Below, piece after piece: positions 44,045 to 53,800 of a stretch of DNA of 64,000 bases. The number at the start of each line of letters is the position of its first letter. The stretch's first letter is position 1. Under the pieces are notes generated by a model that was given only the letters and a program-made list of their open reading frames with translations, did not search any database and was not told where the DNA came from. The translations under genes and the position numbers were made by a program. Source of the DNA: Bacteroidota bacterium (GTDB lineage: Bacteria; Bacteroidota; Bacteroidia; Chitinophagales; LD1); the NCBI GenBank assembly GCA_016715625.1, contig JADJZU010000005.1:1-64000 (forward strand), written 5' to 3'.

Positions 44045-44875
44045 ATGAATCCATCCGCTCACCACGATTTACTGACCAAGGCGCTCCATATAAAAAAGCG
44101 TTTTTTAGCCATGTATAAGTCTGCCGGTGCCGGACATGTGGGATGTTCCTTAAGTGTAGCAGAGATACTCACTTTTGTCCGTTTTGGATGGATGAATGAC
44201 ACAGACGAAATTATTCTCAGCAAGGGCCATGCAGCTGCCGCACTCTATGCGATGTTGGCAGAAGATGGAACCCTGAGCGAAACCGACATTCAATCTTTTT
44301 ACCAGAACAACACCTATCTGGCAGCACATCCTCCGGTAAATAAATTAAAGCGGATTCCTTTTGCTACGGGTAGTTTAGGTCATGGATTGTCTATCGCTGC
44401 GGGTTTAGGTTTTGCACAAAAACTGAAAAAAACAGATAAGCAGATTTTCTGCATCACCAGCGATGGCGAAATCAACGAAGGGAGTACTTGGGAGGCTGCC
44501 CTGTTCATTGCGCATCACCAGCTCACTAACGTAATCTGGCTCATCGACAGGAATAGATTGCAGGGTTTTGGCAGAACAGAAGATGTGATGAAACTGGAAC
44601 CACTCGATAAGAAGCTGGAGGCTTTCGGATTTAATGTGGTGCAGGCAGACGGCCACGATTTTGATTCCCTGCAGTTATCGAAACAAAAAGCCATGGTATC
44701 ATCAATACCTGTTGCCATTATCTGTAATACAGTGAAAGGACATGGCTGGACGACTTATGAAAACCAGGTAGACTGTCATTATTTACCCATGAAGGATGGC
44801 GAATATGAATTAGTAGTTAAAGAAGTGGAGTCGGATTTTGCTAAACGAATCAATGATTTGGAGATAAAGAAATAG
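44045..44875 (+). CDS. transketolase N-terminal (TPP-binding) subunit
   Basis: About 276 residues, the TPP-binding half of a split transketolase. Motifs are SAGAGHVGCSLSVAEILTFV near the start, IILSKGHAAAALYAMLAEDG and ATGSLGHGLSIAAGLGFAQK. The TPP site is ITSDGEINEGSTWEAALFIA, with SDGE in place of the usual GDGE, then VIWLIDRNRLQGFGRTEDVM and NTVKGHGWTTYE. The ATG at 44045 (MNPSAHHDLLTKALH) is preferred over an in-frame start at 44033. It works with the next gene, 1 base away. Split transketolases occur in pentose metabolism and in special sugar or aromatic pathways, and the sugar-modifying neighbours favour the latter here. Confidence 0.9.
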   Translation: MNPSAHHDLLTKALHIKKRFLAMYKSAGAGHVGCSLSVAEILTFVRFGWMNDTDEIILSKGHAAAALYAMLAEDGTLSETDIQSFYQNNTYLAAHPPVNKLKRIPFATGSLGHGLSIAAGLGFAQKLKKTDKQIFCITSDGEINEGSTWEAALFIAHHQLTNVIWLIDRNRLQGFGRTEDVMKLEPLDKKLEAFGFNVVQADGHDFDSLQLSKQKAMVSSIPVAIICNTVKGHGWTTYENQVDCHYLPMKDGEYELVVKEVESDFAKRINDLEIKK

Positions 44876-44876
44876 T

Positions 44877-45770
44877 ATGCGTGTAGAGTTTGCCCAATCT
44901 ATGATTAGTGCGTTTGACAAAAACAAACATCTTGTTTTTGTGACCGGTGATTTGGGCTATATGGCTTTGGAAAAAGTGCAGGAAAAATTTGGTGAACACT
45001 TTATCAATGCCGGAGTTGCGGAGCAAAACATGGTGACCGTAGCAGCATCGCTGGCACACGAGGGGTTTATTCCCTGGGTGTATAGCATTTCTCCTTTTGT
45101 TACGCTGCGTCCTTATGAGCAAATCAGAAACGATGTGTGTCTTCATAATCTGCCGGTAAAAATTGTGGGCAATGGCGGTGGCTATGGGTATGGTATTATG
45201 GGGGCTACCCACCACAATATTGAAGATATTGGAGCGATGCGCATATTGCCCAATATGCGCGTGTATGTTCCATTTGTGGCCTCGGATGTGGAAGAGGCCG
45301 TTGCGCAGATGATAGCGGATAAGCAACCCAATTATCTACGATTAAACATTGGAGCAAAAACGACTTATCCGGTTTCCGCGTTTGCACCATGGCGTAAAAT
45401 TAAAGATGGGAAAAAAGGCGTGGTGGTAGGCACAGGACCTGTTACGGAAAATGTGTTGAACTCGGCCCTGGCGGATGATTTAGCCGTTTGGGTAGTAGGT
45501 GTGTTTCCCATCGTAGAGCTTCCGGACGAATTGGTGAATGCTATTAATGCCACTCGTAAGCTAATTACCATTGAAGAACACCAGGGCGAATGCGGACTTC
45601 GCGAAACCTTGTCGTATCACTTAATGAATCACCTGACTTCATCCATTAAAATACTGTCGCTGTCGGCAAACGGTTATCCATCGGGTAAATATGGCGACCA
45701 GAAGTTTCACCAGGCCGAAAACAACCTGGGTGGCGAAGGCTTACTTGCCCGCTTAGCCGGGTTCTTATAG
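44877..45770 (+). CDS. transketolase C-terminal (pyrimidine-binding) subunit
   Basis: A 297-residue partner of the preceding subunit. The catalytic Glu is in INAGVAEQNMVTVAASLAHE (Glu near residue 48). It has the transketolase Pyr-domain segments HEGFIPWVYSISPFVTLRPY and GNGGGYGYGIMGATHHNIED, and the C-terminal domain with KLITIEEHQGECGLRETLSY. The two halves together equal a single-chain dehydroxyacetone/transketolase-type enzyme of about 570 residues, shorter than housekeeping transketolase. It is followed after 28 bases by the epimerase-glycosyltransferase fusion. Confidence 0.9.
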   Translation: MRVEFAQSMISAFDKNKHLVFVTGDLGYMALEKVQEKFGEHFINAGVAEQNMVTVAASLAHEGFIPWVYSISPFVTLRPYEQIRNDVCLHNLPVKIVGNGGGYGYGIMGATHHNIEDIGAMRILPNMRVYVPFVASDVEEAVAQMIADKQPNYLRLNIGAKTTYPVSAFAPWRKIKDGKKGVVVGTGPVTENVLNSALADDLAVWVVGVFPIVELPDELVNAINATRKLITIEEHQGECGLRETLSYHLMNHLTSSIKILSLSANGYPSGKYGDQKFHQAENNLGGEGLLARLAGFL

Positions 45771-45798
45771 CTCTGCATTAATTTTTCATCTTCGCGCT

Positions 45799-47730
45799 AT
45801 GTCATTACAGGATAAAATTCGTACGGAGGTTTTAAAACTCGAAGGACCTATTGTGGTTTTTGGTGCCGGAGGTTTTATCGGTGCCAATCTGGTGCGGGCT
45901 ATTCTGGAACACCGGCAAGATGTATATGCGGTTACGAGCAAACCGTTTATCCCTTGGCGCTTAGATGACATAGCTCCTGCACATATTCTGCATTGCAATA
46001 TTATTAAGCGCCACCAGCTGGAGAATCTTTTCCATGACCACCGGTTTAAAACCATTTTTGATTTGGCCGCTTACGGGGCTTACAGTAAGCAGAGCGATGT
46101 GCAACTAACCTACGAAACAAATTTTATCGGCTTACTGAATCTGCTTGAAGTGGCCTCTCAATTTTCGATACGTGCTTTTGTGCATGCCGGCAGTTCCAGC
46201 GAATATGGGCTCAATGCTGCCGCTCCCAAAGAAGATGCTCCGCTTAGTCCTAATTCGCATTACGCGGTTACCAAAGCCAGTGCTGCGCAAATGATTAAGT
46301 ACTACGGCACCGTAAAAGAGATGCCCGTGGTCAATCTTCGTTATTATTCCATTTATGGAGCTTATGAAGAACCAGACCGCTTGATTCCACGCCTGATTGA
46401 AATGGGTATGCGCAAAACGTATCCGCCCTTAGTGCAGCCCGATATTTCGCGCGATTTTGTTTACATCGATGATGCTGTGCTGGCTACTTTGCTATCGGCC
46501 AATAGCATGGAGCAGGTAGCCGGACAAAGCCTGAATATTGCCAGCGGCAGCAAGACGACTATACGCGATATTGCTGCTACGGTGCAGGAAATTTTCGGCA
46601 TAGCGAGCAACCCGGAATGGGGTGACTTCCCCAATCGTAAATGGGATTTGAGCGAGTGGTATGGCGATGCCACGCTGGCCAGGCAACAGATAGGCTGGAG
46701 CAACGAAACGACTTTGAAAGACGGGCTGCTGAAAACATTGGAATGGCAAAAAAGCTACTCTAAGCCACTGTATGAAAAAAAACTGGCGCAGGATAAAATC
46801 CGCCATAAGCTAACGGCTGTCATCGCTTGCTACAAAGATGCACAGGCGATTCCGTTTATGCATGAGCGCCTGACCAAAACGTTTCGCAAAATCGGAGTGG
46901 ACTACGAAATCATTTTTGTGAATGATTGTTCACCGGACAATACTGATGAGGTGTTGCAGAAGATAGTGAACGAAGATGACCATGTTATTGCTATTGAGCA
47001 TTCCCGCAATTTTGGTTCTCAGGCTGCTTTTTTATCGGGCATGGAAATCTCTACCGGTGATGGTGTTATATTGCTCGATGGAGATTTGCAGGACCCGCCC
47101 GAGTTGATTGAAGAGTTTTATAAAAAATATCTGGAGGGATACGATGTGGTGTACGGCAGGAGAGTAGCACGCGAAGGCAACCAAACGCTCGTTACTTTTT
47201 ACAAATTGTTCTATCGTCTTTTCCGCAGTGTGAGTTATGTGCCCATACCGCTCGATGCCGGGGACTTTAGTTTGATGGACAGAAAAGTAGTGGATGAGTT
47301 GGTGAAACTTCCCGAAACCGACCAGTTTATGCGTGGGCTTCGAGCATGGGTAGGCTTCAAGCAAACGGGCGTAGATTATGTGCGACCAGAGAGAATGTTT
47401 GGTGTAACCACCAACAACATGCGAAAAAATCTTGCCTGGGCACGCAAAGCCATCTTCAGTTTCAGTTTTGTGCCGCTCGAGCTGATGACCTATCTGGGAT
47501 GGTCGCTCACCATTTTTTCATTCATAGCCATCATCGCTCAGATTGTTATGTATTTTGTAATGCCGGGCAATCCACATGGGGTTACTACCATTATAGTGCT
47601 CATTCTGTTTTTTGGTGGTTTGCAGATGCTGGGAATCTCTGTATTGGGTGAATACCAGGCTAAGATTTTAGAAGAAACGAAACGCAGGCCGAAGTTTATC
47701 AGGAGAAACGTTTATAGAAAGAATTACTAA
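45799..47730 (+). CDS. fusion of NDP-sugar epimerase/dehydratase with polyprenyl-type glycosyltransferase 2
   Basis: A 643-residue two-enzyme chain. Residues 1-320 are an extended SDR epimerase/dehydratase: VVFGAGGFIGANLVRAILEH (GxxGxxG), FVHAGSSSEYGLNAAAPKED, YAVTKASAAQMIKYYG (YxxxK) and ISRDFVYIDDAVLA. Residues 330-570 are a GT2 domain like DPM1/ArnC/GtrB: TAVIACYKDAQAIPFMHERL, DYEIIFVNDCSPDNTDEVLQ, EHSRNFGSQAAFLSGMEIST and LLDGDLQDPPELIEEFYKKY. Two membrane helices follow (MTYLGWSLTIFSFIAIIAQI and IIVLILFFGGLQMLGISVLG), and the tail is basic. The join is continuous with no stop or frame change. It probably makes an NDP-sugar and moves it to polyprenyl phosphate. Confidence 0.9.
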   Translation: MSLQDKIRTEVLKLEGPIVVFGAGGFIGANLVRAILEHRQDVYAVTSKPFIPWRLDDIAPAHILHCNIIKRHQLENLFHDHRFKTIFDLAAYGAYSKQSDVQLTYETNFIGLLNLLEVASQFSIRAFVHAGSSSEYGLNAAAPKEDAPLSPNSHYAVTKASAAQMIKYYGTVKEMPVVNLRYYSIYGAYEEPDRLIPRLIEMGMRKTYPPLVQPDISRDFVYIDDAVLATLLSANSMEQVAGQSLNIASGSKTTIRDIAATVQEIFGIASNPEWGDFPNRKWDLSEWYGDATLARQQIGWSNETTLKDGLLKTLEWQKSYSKPLYEKKLAQDKIRHKLTAVIACYKDAQAIPFMHERLTKTFRKIGVDYEIIFVNDCSPDNTDEVLQKIVNEDDHVIAIEHSRNFGSQAAFLSGMEISTGDGVILLDGDLQDPPELIEEFYKKYLEGYDVVYGRRVAREGNQTLVTFYKLFYRLFRSVSYVPIPLDAGDFSLMDRKVVDELVKLPETDQFMRGLRAWVGFKQTGVDYVRPERMFGVTTNNMRKNLAWARKAIFSFSFVPLELMTYLGWSLTIFSFIAIIAQIVMYFVMPGNPHGVTTIIVLILFFGGLQMLGISVLGEYQAKILEETKRRPKFIRRNVYRKNY

Positions 47731-48470
47731 TGGCTGAAGAATTCCGCCCCGTCAACAACACCCCACCCGATTCATTCACCGGAAAACTCAAGTTCTTCGG
47801 TAGAATGCTGTTGGATTTACAGATACTCACCATCTATCGCCATATAGCCAAAACTATTCCTACCTATAAAGGAAATGTGCTGGATGTGGGCTGCGGACAG
47901 TCGCCCTATAAATTTTTACTCAACGCATCAGAAACAAAGTATTTCGGAGTTGACATTGTGGACGCAGAAAAGTTTGACTACAACAATGCCGATATCACGC
48001 CCTTCAACGGAGTGGACATTCCGTTTGAAGATAAAATGTTTGATGCGCTCATCTGCACCGAAGTGCTGGAGCATGTGCAGCACTACCAGAAACTGATTGA
48101 TGAAATGCATCGTGTGATGAAGCCGGGGGCTGTTGGAATTGTTACTATTCCCTGGAGTGCGCGCTACCATTATGCTCCTTACGATTTTTTCCGTTACACA
48201 CCGAGTAGCCTGAAAACCATGTTCTCCCGATTTTCAGAAGGTAAAATCATACCGCGTGGTTCTGATATCAGCAATGTGGTCAATAAACTGATTGTGATGT
48301 GGGCGCGCAATTTGTATTGCGATACTGTCGGTAAATTCATTCTGGTTCCTTTCTGGATAATTACCTTGCCCCTATTGGGCGTTGCAGTGGCCATCGCGCA
48401 CCTTTCTTTATGGCTAAACTTGGGCAGCACAGACGACCCGCTGGGCTACACCATCATTTTAAAGAAGTAA
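47730..48470 (+). CDS. SAM-dependent methyltransferase (class I) with C-terminal membrane helix
   Basis: A 246-residue enzyme whose ATG overlaps the previous stop (TAATG). The SAM site is GNVLDVGCGQSPYKFLL, acidic end DIVDAEKFDYNNADIT, motif post IPFEDKMFDALICTEVLEHV and a product-release segment IDEMHRVMKPGAVGIVTIPW. Near residues 205-235 is a hydrophobic helix (FILVPFWIITLPLLGVAVAI), unusual for soluble methyltransferases and suited to a membrane-attached sugar substrate. Position after the sugar fusion suggests O- or C-methylation of that glycan or lipid sugar. Confidence 0.85.
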   Translation: MAEEFRPVNNTPPDSFTGKLKFFGRMLLDLQILTIYRHIAKTIPTYKGNVLDVGCGQSPYKFLLNASETKYFGVDIVDAEKFDYNNADITPFNGVDIPFEDKMFDALICTEVLEHVQHYQKLIDEMHRVMKPGAVGIVTIPWSARYHYAPYDFFRYTPSSLKTMFSRFSEGKIIPRGSDISNVVNKLIVMWARNLYCDTVGKFILVPFWIITLPLLGVAVAIAHLSLWLNLGSTDDPLGYTIILKK

Positions 48471-49177
48471 TGGAAAACATAAAAGACGACAGAGGATACA
48501 ATCAGGTGTGGGCCGATACGAAGTCTACCCGTGTGCGTGCGGAGCGCAGGTGCGATTATATGATTTCCAAAATGGAAGTTCATCCTTCCAAGAGCGTGAT
48601 GGAAATAGGCTGCGGCACCGGCAAAAACTGTTTTATGCTGGCGCAGAAAACAGGCATGCATATTTTGGGCACAGACCTCTGCGTGCCTTTTATTGAAGAA
48701 GCAAAAAAGACATATACAGCACCCAATCTCCGCTACGATATTTTGAACTTTAACGAAGCTGCGCAATTCAAAGGCGAGAAGTTCGACTACATCATCGGCA
48801 ATGGTATTCTGCATCATCTCTATTATCATTTAGATGAAGCATTCCTGAATATGAAAGCGCTGCTGAAGCCGGGAGGACGCATCATCTTTATGGAGCCCAA
48901 TCTTTACAACCCATACGTTTATTTTATTTTCAGTTACGAGGTGTTGCGTAAGGCGACCTATCTGGAGCCCGATGAAATGGCTTTCTCCAAAAGTTTTGTG
49001 ACCGATAAATTGCAAAAGGCGGGTTATAAAAATATTGCCGTAGAGTATAAAGACTTCCTGCTGCCCGGTGTGCCCGATTTTCTGATTACTCCATCTGTAG
49101 TGGTGGGCGATGTGCTGGAAAAAATTCCTGTTGCAAAAATGATGAGCCAATCTATTGGCCTGGTAGCCGAGGCTTGA
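48470..49177 (+). CDS. SAM-dependent methyltransferase (class I), second in operon
   Basis: A 235-residue class I methyltransferase. The ATG at 48470 overlaps the previous stop (TAATG). The in-frame start at 48410 lies inside the upstream gene and is rejected. The SAM site is SVMEIGCGTGKNCFMLAQKT, acidic residue in HILGTDLCVPFIEEAKKTY, then KFDYIIGNGILHHLYYHLDE and LLKPGGRIIFMEPNLYNPYV. It is distinct in sequence from the first methyltransferase. It ends the operon, 44 bases from the convergent dprA. Confidence 0.87.
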   Translation: MENIKDDRGYNQVWADTKSTRVRAERRCDYMISKMEVHPSKSVMEIGCGTGKNCFMLAQKTGMHILGTDLCVPFIEEAKKTYTAPNLRYDILNFNEAAQFKGEKFDYIIGNGILHHLYYHLDEAFLNMKALLKPGGRIIFMEPNLYNPYVYFIFSYEVLRKATYLEPDEMAFSKSFVTDKLQKAGYKNIAVEYKDFLLPGVPDFLITPSVVVGDVLEKIPVAKMMSQSIGLVAEA

Positions 49178-49220
49178 TTATCGGCAATGTTCTACCCATT
49201 GCACGGGCATACATTCATCG

Positions 49221-50336
49221 CTATGCCAACTTATACATTTTTCCCGGCAGCGATAAAATCAGATTGTTCATCTCCATTTCAAGTAAGGTGGCCGCCAGCA
49301 CTCCGGTGGACAGGCCGGTGCGGTCCGATAGTTCGTCAATGTGTTTTTCGCCTTGTTCGTTTAAGAGGTTGTAAACAAGTTGTTCGCTTTCCGATAAATG
49401 GATGGCCAGCGTGCGCTGCTGAGCCGACTTCACTTTCTTAGACTTACCTTCAGGCAAATCCCAATTCATTTCGCGCAACAAGTCAGCTGCGTTTTCTATC
49501 ATGGTAGCGCGCTTCAGTTTTATCAGGTTATTGCATCCTGCGCTCCATTTGTCGTTGGCTTTACCCGGATAAGCAAACACATCCTTGTGATACGAGTCGG
49601 CCACATTTGCCGTAATCACCGCTCCGCCATCTATGGCGCTCTCCATTAAAATCACCGCATCGCTCATGCCGGCTACTATCCGGTTGCGGTTGGCAAAATG
49701 GCTCGGATGCATTTCTTGTGTGCTCCGGTATTCGGTGAGCAATCCGCCCTGCTCCACCATCTCTTTGGCCGTAGCTTTGTGTGTGGCGGGGTATATGGTA
49801 TTGAGCCCATGCCCCAGCACCCCCACTGTTTCTAACCCATTTTCCAGAGCCGCTTTATGCGCACAAATATCAATGCCATAGGCCAGGCCGCTTACTACCA
49901 ATACATTATGGGCGGCCAGCTCTGCAATCAGTTTTTTTGTTTGCTCTTTGCCATAGTCTGTGGCTCTGCGGGTGCCTACTATGGCTACCACCTTAGCCGC
50001 ATTCAAATCTGCACTGCCTTTGTAATACAGTAATACAGGCGAATCGGAACAGTCTTTCAACCTTTGGGGATATTTATCATCAGTATACACAAGAGGAGTA
50101 ATATGATAATCGCTGATAAATTTCAATTCTGTTTCGGCTATCTTCATCACATCGGACAAGCTCACTTGCTTCGCCTTCTCGCTGCCAATGCCCGGTATTT
50201 TTTCCAGCTTGGTTTTGCCGGTTTTAAACACCGCTTCGGCACTGCCGCAGTAGGCAATCAAGTTCTTTGCCAGCACATCGCCTATTCCTTTTACAGAACT
50301 CAGCGCAATGGTATATAGCAGTTCCTCGGGTTTCAT
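49221..50336 (-). CDS. dprA: DNA processing protein DprA
   Basis: A 371-residue DprA/Smf protein that loads RecA on incoming single-stranded DNA in natural transformation. The N-terminus has a helix-hairpin-helix region (LSSVKGIGDVLAKNLIAYCG, IPGIGSEKAKQVSLSDVMKI). The Rossmann core is VVAIVGTRRATDYGKEQTKK, then VVSGLAYGIDICAHKAALEN, FANRNRIVAGMSDAVILMES and TANVADSYHKDVFAYPGKAN. A C-terminal winged helix (GEKHIDELSDRTGLSTGVLA) completes it. Intact and of normal length, it hints that the organism can be transformed. It is convergent with the methyltransferase gene. Confidence 0.93.
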   Translation of the reverse strand: MKPEELLYTIALSSVKGIGDVLAKNLIAYCGSAEAVFKTGKTKLEKIPGIGSEKAKQVSLSDVMKIAETELKFISDYHITPLVYTDDKYPQRLKDCSDSPVLLYYKGSADLNAAKVVAIVGTRRATDYGKEQTKKLIAELAAHNVLVVSGLAYGIDICAHKAALENGLETVGVLGHGLNTIYPATHKATAKEMVEQGGLLTEYRSTQEMHPSHFANRNRIVAGMSDAVILMESAIDGGAVITANVADSYHKDVFAYPGKANDKWSAGCNNLIKLKRATMIENAADLLREMNWDLPEGKSKKVKSAQQRTLAIHLSESEQLVYNLLNEQGEKHIDELSDRTGLSTGVLAATLLEMEMNNLILSLPGKMYKLA

Positions 50337-50529
50337 TGTGGCTCCAAATCAAAAAGAATTTTTATGAACCATTTTATGGGAGGGCGCGCCTTCAGTTTGA
50401 TTTTCTGTAACGCTGGATAGTCCCTTCGCTGCATGGCAAAGATACAGATGCCTGTCCCGCCACCTGCAAGGGTCATTGCGCTACCCTCCGAAGGCGTTGT
50501 ATTAGTTGCCAGATCCTTTGCATACAAAA

Positions 50530-50613
50530 AAAGGAACAAAAAAAACTCGAGGAGGTACGAAAAAAACTGGTGGAGGTACGAAAAAAACAATTGGAGGTAT
50601 AAAAAAAACTGAA
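50530..50613. repeat. 21-bp imperfect tandem repeat
   Basis: Units starting at 50551, 50572 and 50593, plus a decayed one at 50530, share GGAGGTACGAAAAAAACT. The array lies in the 500-base gap between dprA and the M1 peptidase. Its A runs give a bent-DNA appearance. Confidence 0.75.
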
Positions 50614-50685
50614 CAAGGTGCTTTGTGAACTAAAAAGGGTACTTAAAAAACACACACAGTATGTTTTCGAACACAATAAGGCATT

Positions 50686-50719
50686 TTGCGAACTGTAAAA
50701 GCATCTTAGAATACTTTCG
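50686..50719 (+). promoter_or_regulatory. putative promoter upstream of the M1 peptidase
   Basis: TTG at 50686-50688 and TACTTTCG at 50712-50719 are 23 bases apart, at the long end of the usual range. The predicted leader to the ATG at 50835 is about 110 bases, and the 50720-50834 stretch shows no other feature. Confidence 0.4.
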
Positions 50720-50834
50720 TCCCGCTAATGTTTTCCGGAGGAAGGCTTGCCTACAGGCATTACAATGCTTGAATCTCTCCAGCTATAACAATCTCATTAC
50801 CACCACCGCCATAAAATCATTTCTTTGCCCGCCA

Positions 50835-53800
50835 ATGCGGAGAACCATGCACCATTACAGACCATACATTAGATGCGGAGCGCTGGCTCTGTTCGCCCTG
50901 CTGCACACCCTGCTATGGGCACAGGGCTATAGCGATATGGGCCCTTACAATCAGTTTCGCACGGCCCAAAACGCCCTGTACTGGAAAAACAAAATGCCTC
51001 ACCCCGGCTATTGGCAGCAGGATGTGCACTACAAAATACAGGCGCGCATAGATGAAACCACCGATATAATTACAGGCGAAGAGGAGTTGACCTACTACAA
51101 CAACTCGCCCGACACGCTGCACTATGTCTTCTTTCACCTGTATCAAAACGCTTTTCAGCCCGGCAGCTATCTGCACGATTTGCAGGAGCACAACGACCTG
51201 CACCCCACCTATGGTAAATACGAAAACGCCAAGCTGGGAACCACGATTGATGCCATACAATGCAGGAAAAAAGATTTAAAAACAGAGCTCGATAACACCA
51301 TTCTCAAAGTATATCTCGATGAACCTTTGGCACCGAATGCATCAGCTAAAATTTTTATGCGCTTCCGCACTTTTTACGATGCCGGCAGCACCCGCAGGCG
51401 CATGAAAAAATATGGCGCCTGGGGCTTTAAACATTACAACGGTTGTCAGTGGTATCCCAAGGTGTGTGTCTACGACCGCAAGTTTGGCTGGTGCACCGAC
51501 CAGCACCTCAACCGCGAATTTTATGGCGACTACGGCACCTTTGATGTAGACCTCACCTTCGCCTCCAACTACATCGTGGAGGCCACCGGCCATTTGATGA
51601 ATGAAAACGAAGTGCTGCCCGATACGCTTCGCAAAAAGCTCGACATCCGAAATTTTAAAGACAAACCCTGGGATGAAAAACCTTCCGTTATTATTCCTTA
51701 CAAAAAAGGACAAACCAAAACATGGAGCTATCATGCCGAGAATGTGCACGACTTTGCTTTTACGGCCGACCCATCGTACCGCATTTTAGATACTATTATT
51801 TATCCCTCGTTGCAGTTTCCTAATCTGGCATTGGGCAAGCAGGCCGATGTGCGCGGTGTGCGTTGTGTGGCGCTGGTGCAGGAACCACACGCCAGCGGCT
51901 GGCAAACGGCTCATGAATATCTGGCCAAAATCATTCATGCCTTCTCGCGCGATTTTGGCGTGTATGAGTATCCCAAAATAGTGGTGGCCGATGCGGCCGA
52001 TGGTATGGAGTATCCGATGTTGACCCTCGATGGCGGACGCGACCCGGAGTATCGCGGCTTGCTGGTGCATGAAGTGGGGCACAATTGGTTTTATGGTATG
52101 ATAGGCAGCAACGAAACCTACCGCGCGGCCATGGACGAAGGCTTCACCCAGTTTCTCACGGCATGGGGCATGGAAGCCATAGACGGCACGTACATTGTGC
52201 AGGATTCTTCCAAGAATAAATACATCCGCAAATTCTGGCAGGCTACGCCCGTGCGCGACAATAAATTTTTCTACAGCTACCTGAGCGATGCCATCGTTCA
52301 CAACGATGAACCGCTGAACACCCATAGCGATGGGTTTAACGGAGCCCTGGGGCAGGGCGGTGGCTACCGGCATGTTTATTCCAAAACAGCCACCATGCTC
52401 TATAATCTGCAATATGTGTTGGGCGACTCTTTGTTCCTGGCCGCCATGCAGCACTACATGCAGCAATGGAAAATAGCCCATCCCTATCCCGAAGATTTTC
52501 GCAACAGTATCATCCGGTTTACGGGGGTGGATTTAAACTGGTTCTTTGATCAATGGATGGAAACCACCAAGAACATTGATTACAAAGTAGGGCGCGTGCG
52601 CAAGGGGCAGTTCACCGATGAGTATCACATTACACTCCGCAGAAAAGGCCGCATGCAAATGCCGGTTGATTTGCGCGTGGTATCTAAGCGCGATTCGGTG
52701 TATGATTTTCAGATTCCGAATACCTGGTTTGCGAAGCAGGAGAGTAATAAGCAGGATGTAAAGGTGCTCTCGCGCTGGATAGGCTGGGATAAACTGCGCC
52801 CCACGTACACCGCCACCGTCACCATACCGCATGGCATTAAGAATGTAATCATTGACCCCAGCGAACGAATGGCCGATATCAATATGCTCAACAACCGCCA
52901 GCGCGGCACGGTAGATTTCCGATTTGATTCGCGCATTTTCCCATTTCCTTCCTGGACCAAATACAGAATGTATATGCGCCCCGACATTTGGTGGAATGCC
53001 TACGATGGTTTTAAATTGGGTATTCACCTGCATGGCAATTACATGAATGTGAAACACGTGTTTGCATTCTCTGCTTGGTTCAACACACACCTGGCGCAGG
53101 GTGGCAACGCTTATTATATAAGTAAGGAAAGCAAAAAGCGAGCGGGCTGGTTCAGTTATCGGTTCGATTACAGTACCACTCTCGACCCTGTCATTAAAAA
53201 AGGAACATTCTATTTCAATAGCCGTTGGCTCGATGGTTATGAGATGTATAAGCTCGGCCTGGTCAAACAGTTTCCGCACAACGTAACGCTCGATGTGCAC
53301 TTCAAAGGCTTTACGCGCAACAAAGAAGACTGGCGCAATTATCTCCTGTTTCCATCGGAGTGGAGCACGATATGGACCAGCAATAAAAAGTTTAATGCCA
53401 GCCTCAACATAACCGCTACTTACAGCTACAATCATCCTAAGTTTTACGGCTACCTGAGCGGGCATTTGCGCACCGGCATGCTCAGTTCCTCTTACAACTA
53501 TCATTACTTCGAGCTCACCAACATCCTCAAGGCCAGTGCCTGGAAACTCGATTTCCGCACGCGCGTGTATGGCCGTTTCGGCACGGCTAAAGACTTACCC
53601 TCTGAGAGTGCCCTGTTCTTTGCCGAAGGCAACCCGGAGGAAATGATGGAGAGCAAATATTACCGCGCTGCGGGCTTTGTGCCGGCTGCCATGGCTTACA
53701 CCTATCGCGACAATATGAATCACCTGCACTATGGTGGCGGCCTGAACATGCGCGGTTATGCCGGCTACCTGCTGGCCGAAAAAGATGCCAGCGGGGTGGT

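Noticed and set aside
52533..53504. 323-residue antisense frame inside the M1 peptidase gene
   Set aside because: It is opposite a continuous, motif-bearing coding region and lacks any recognisable domain.
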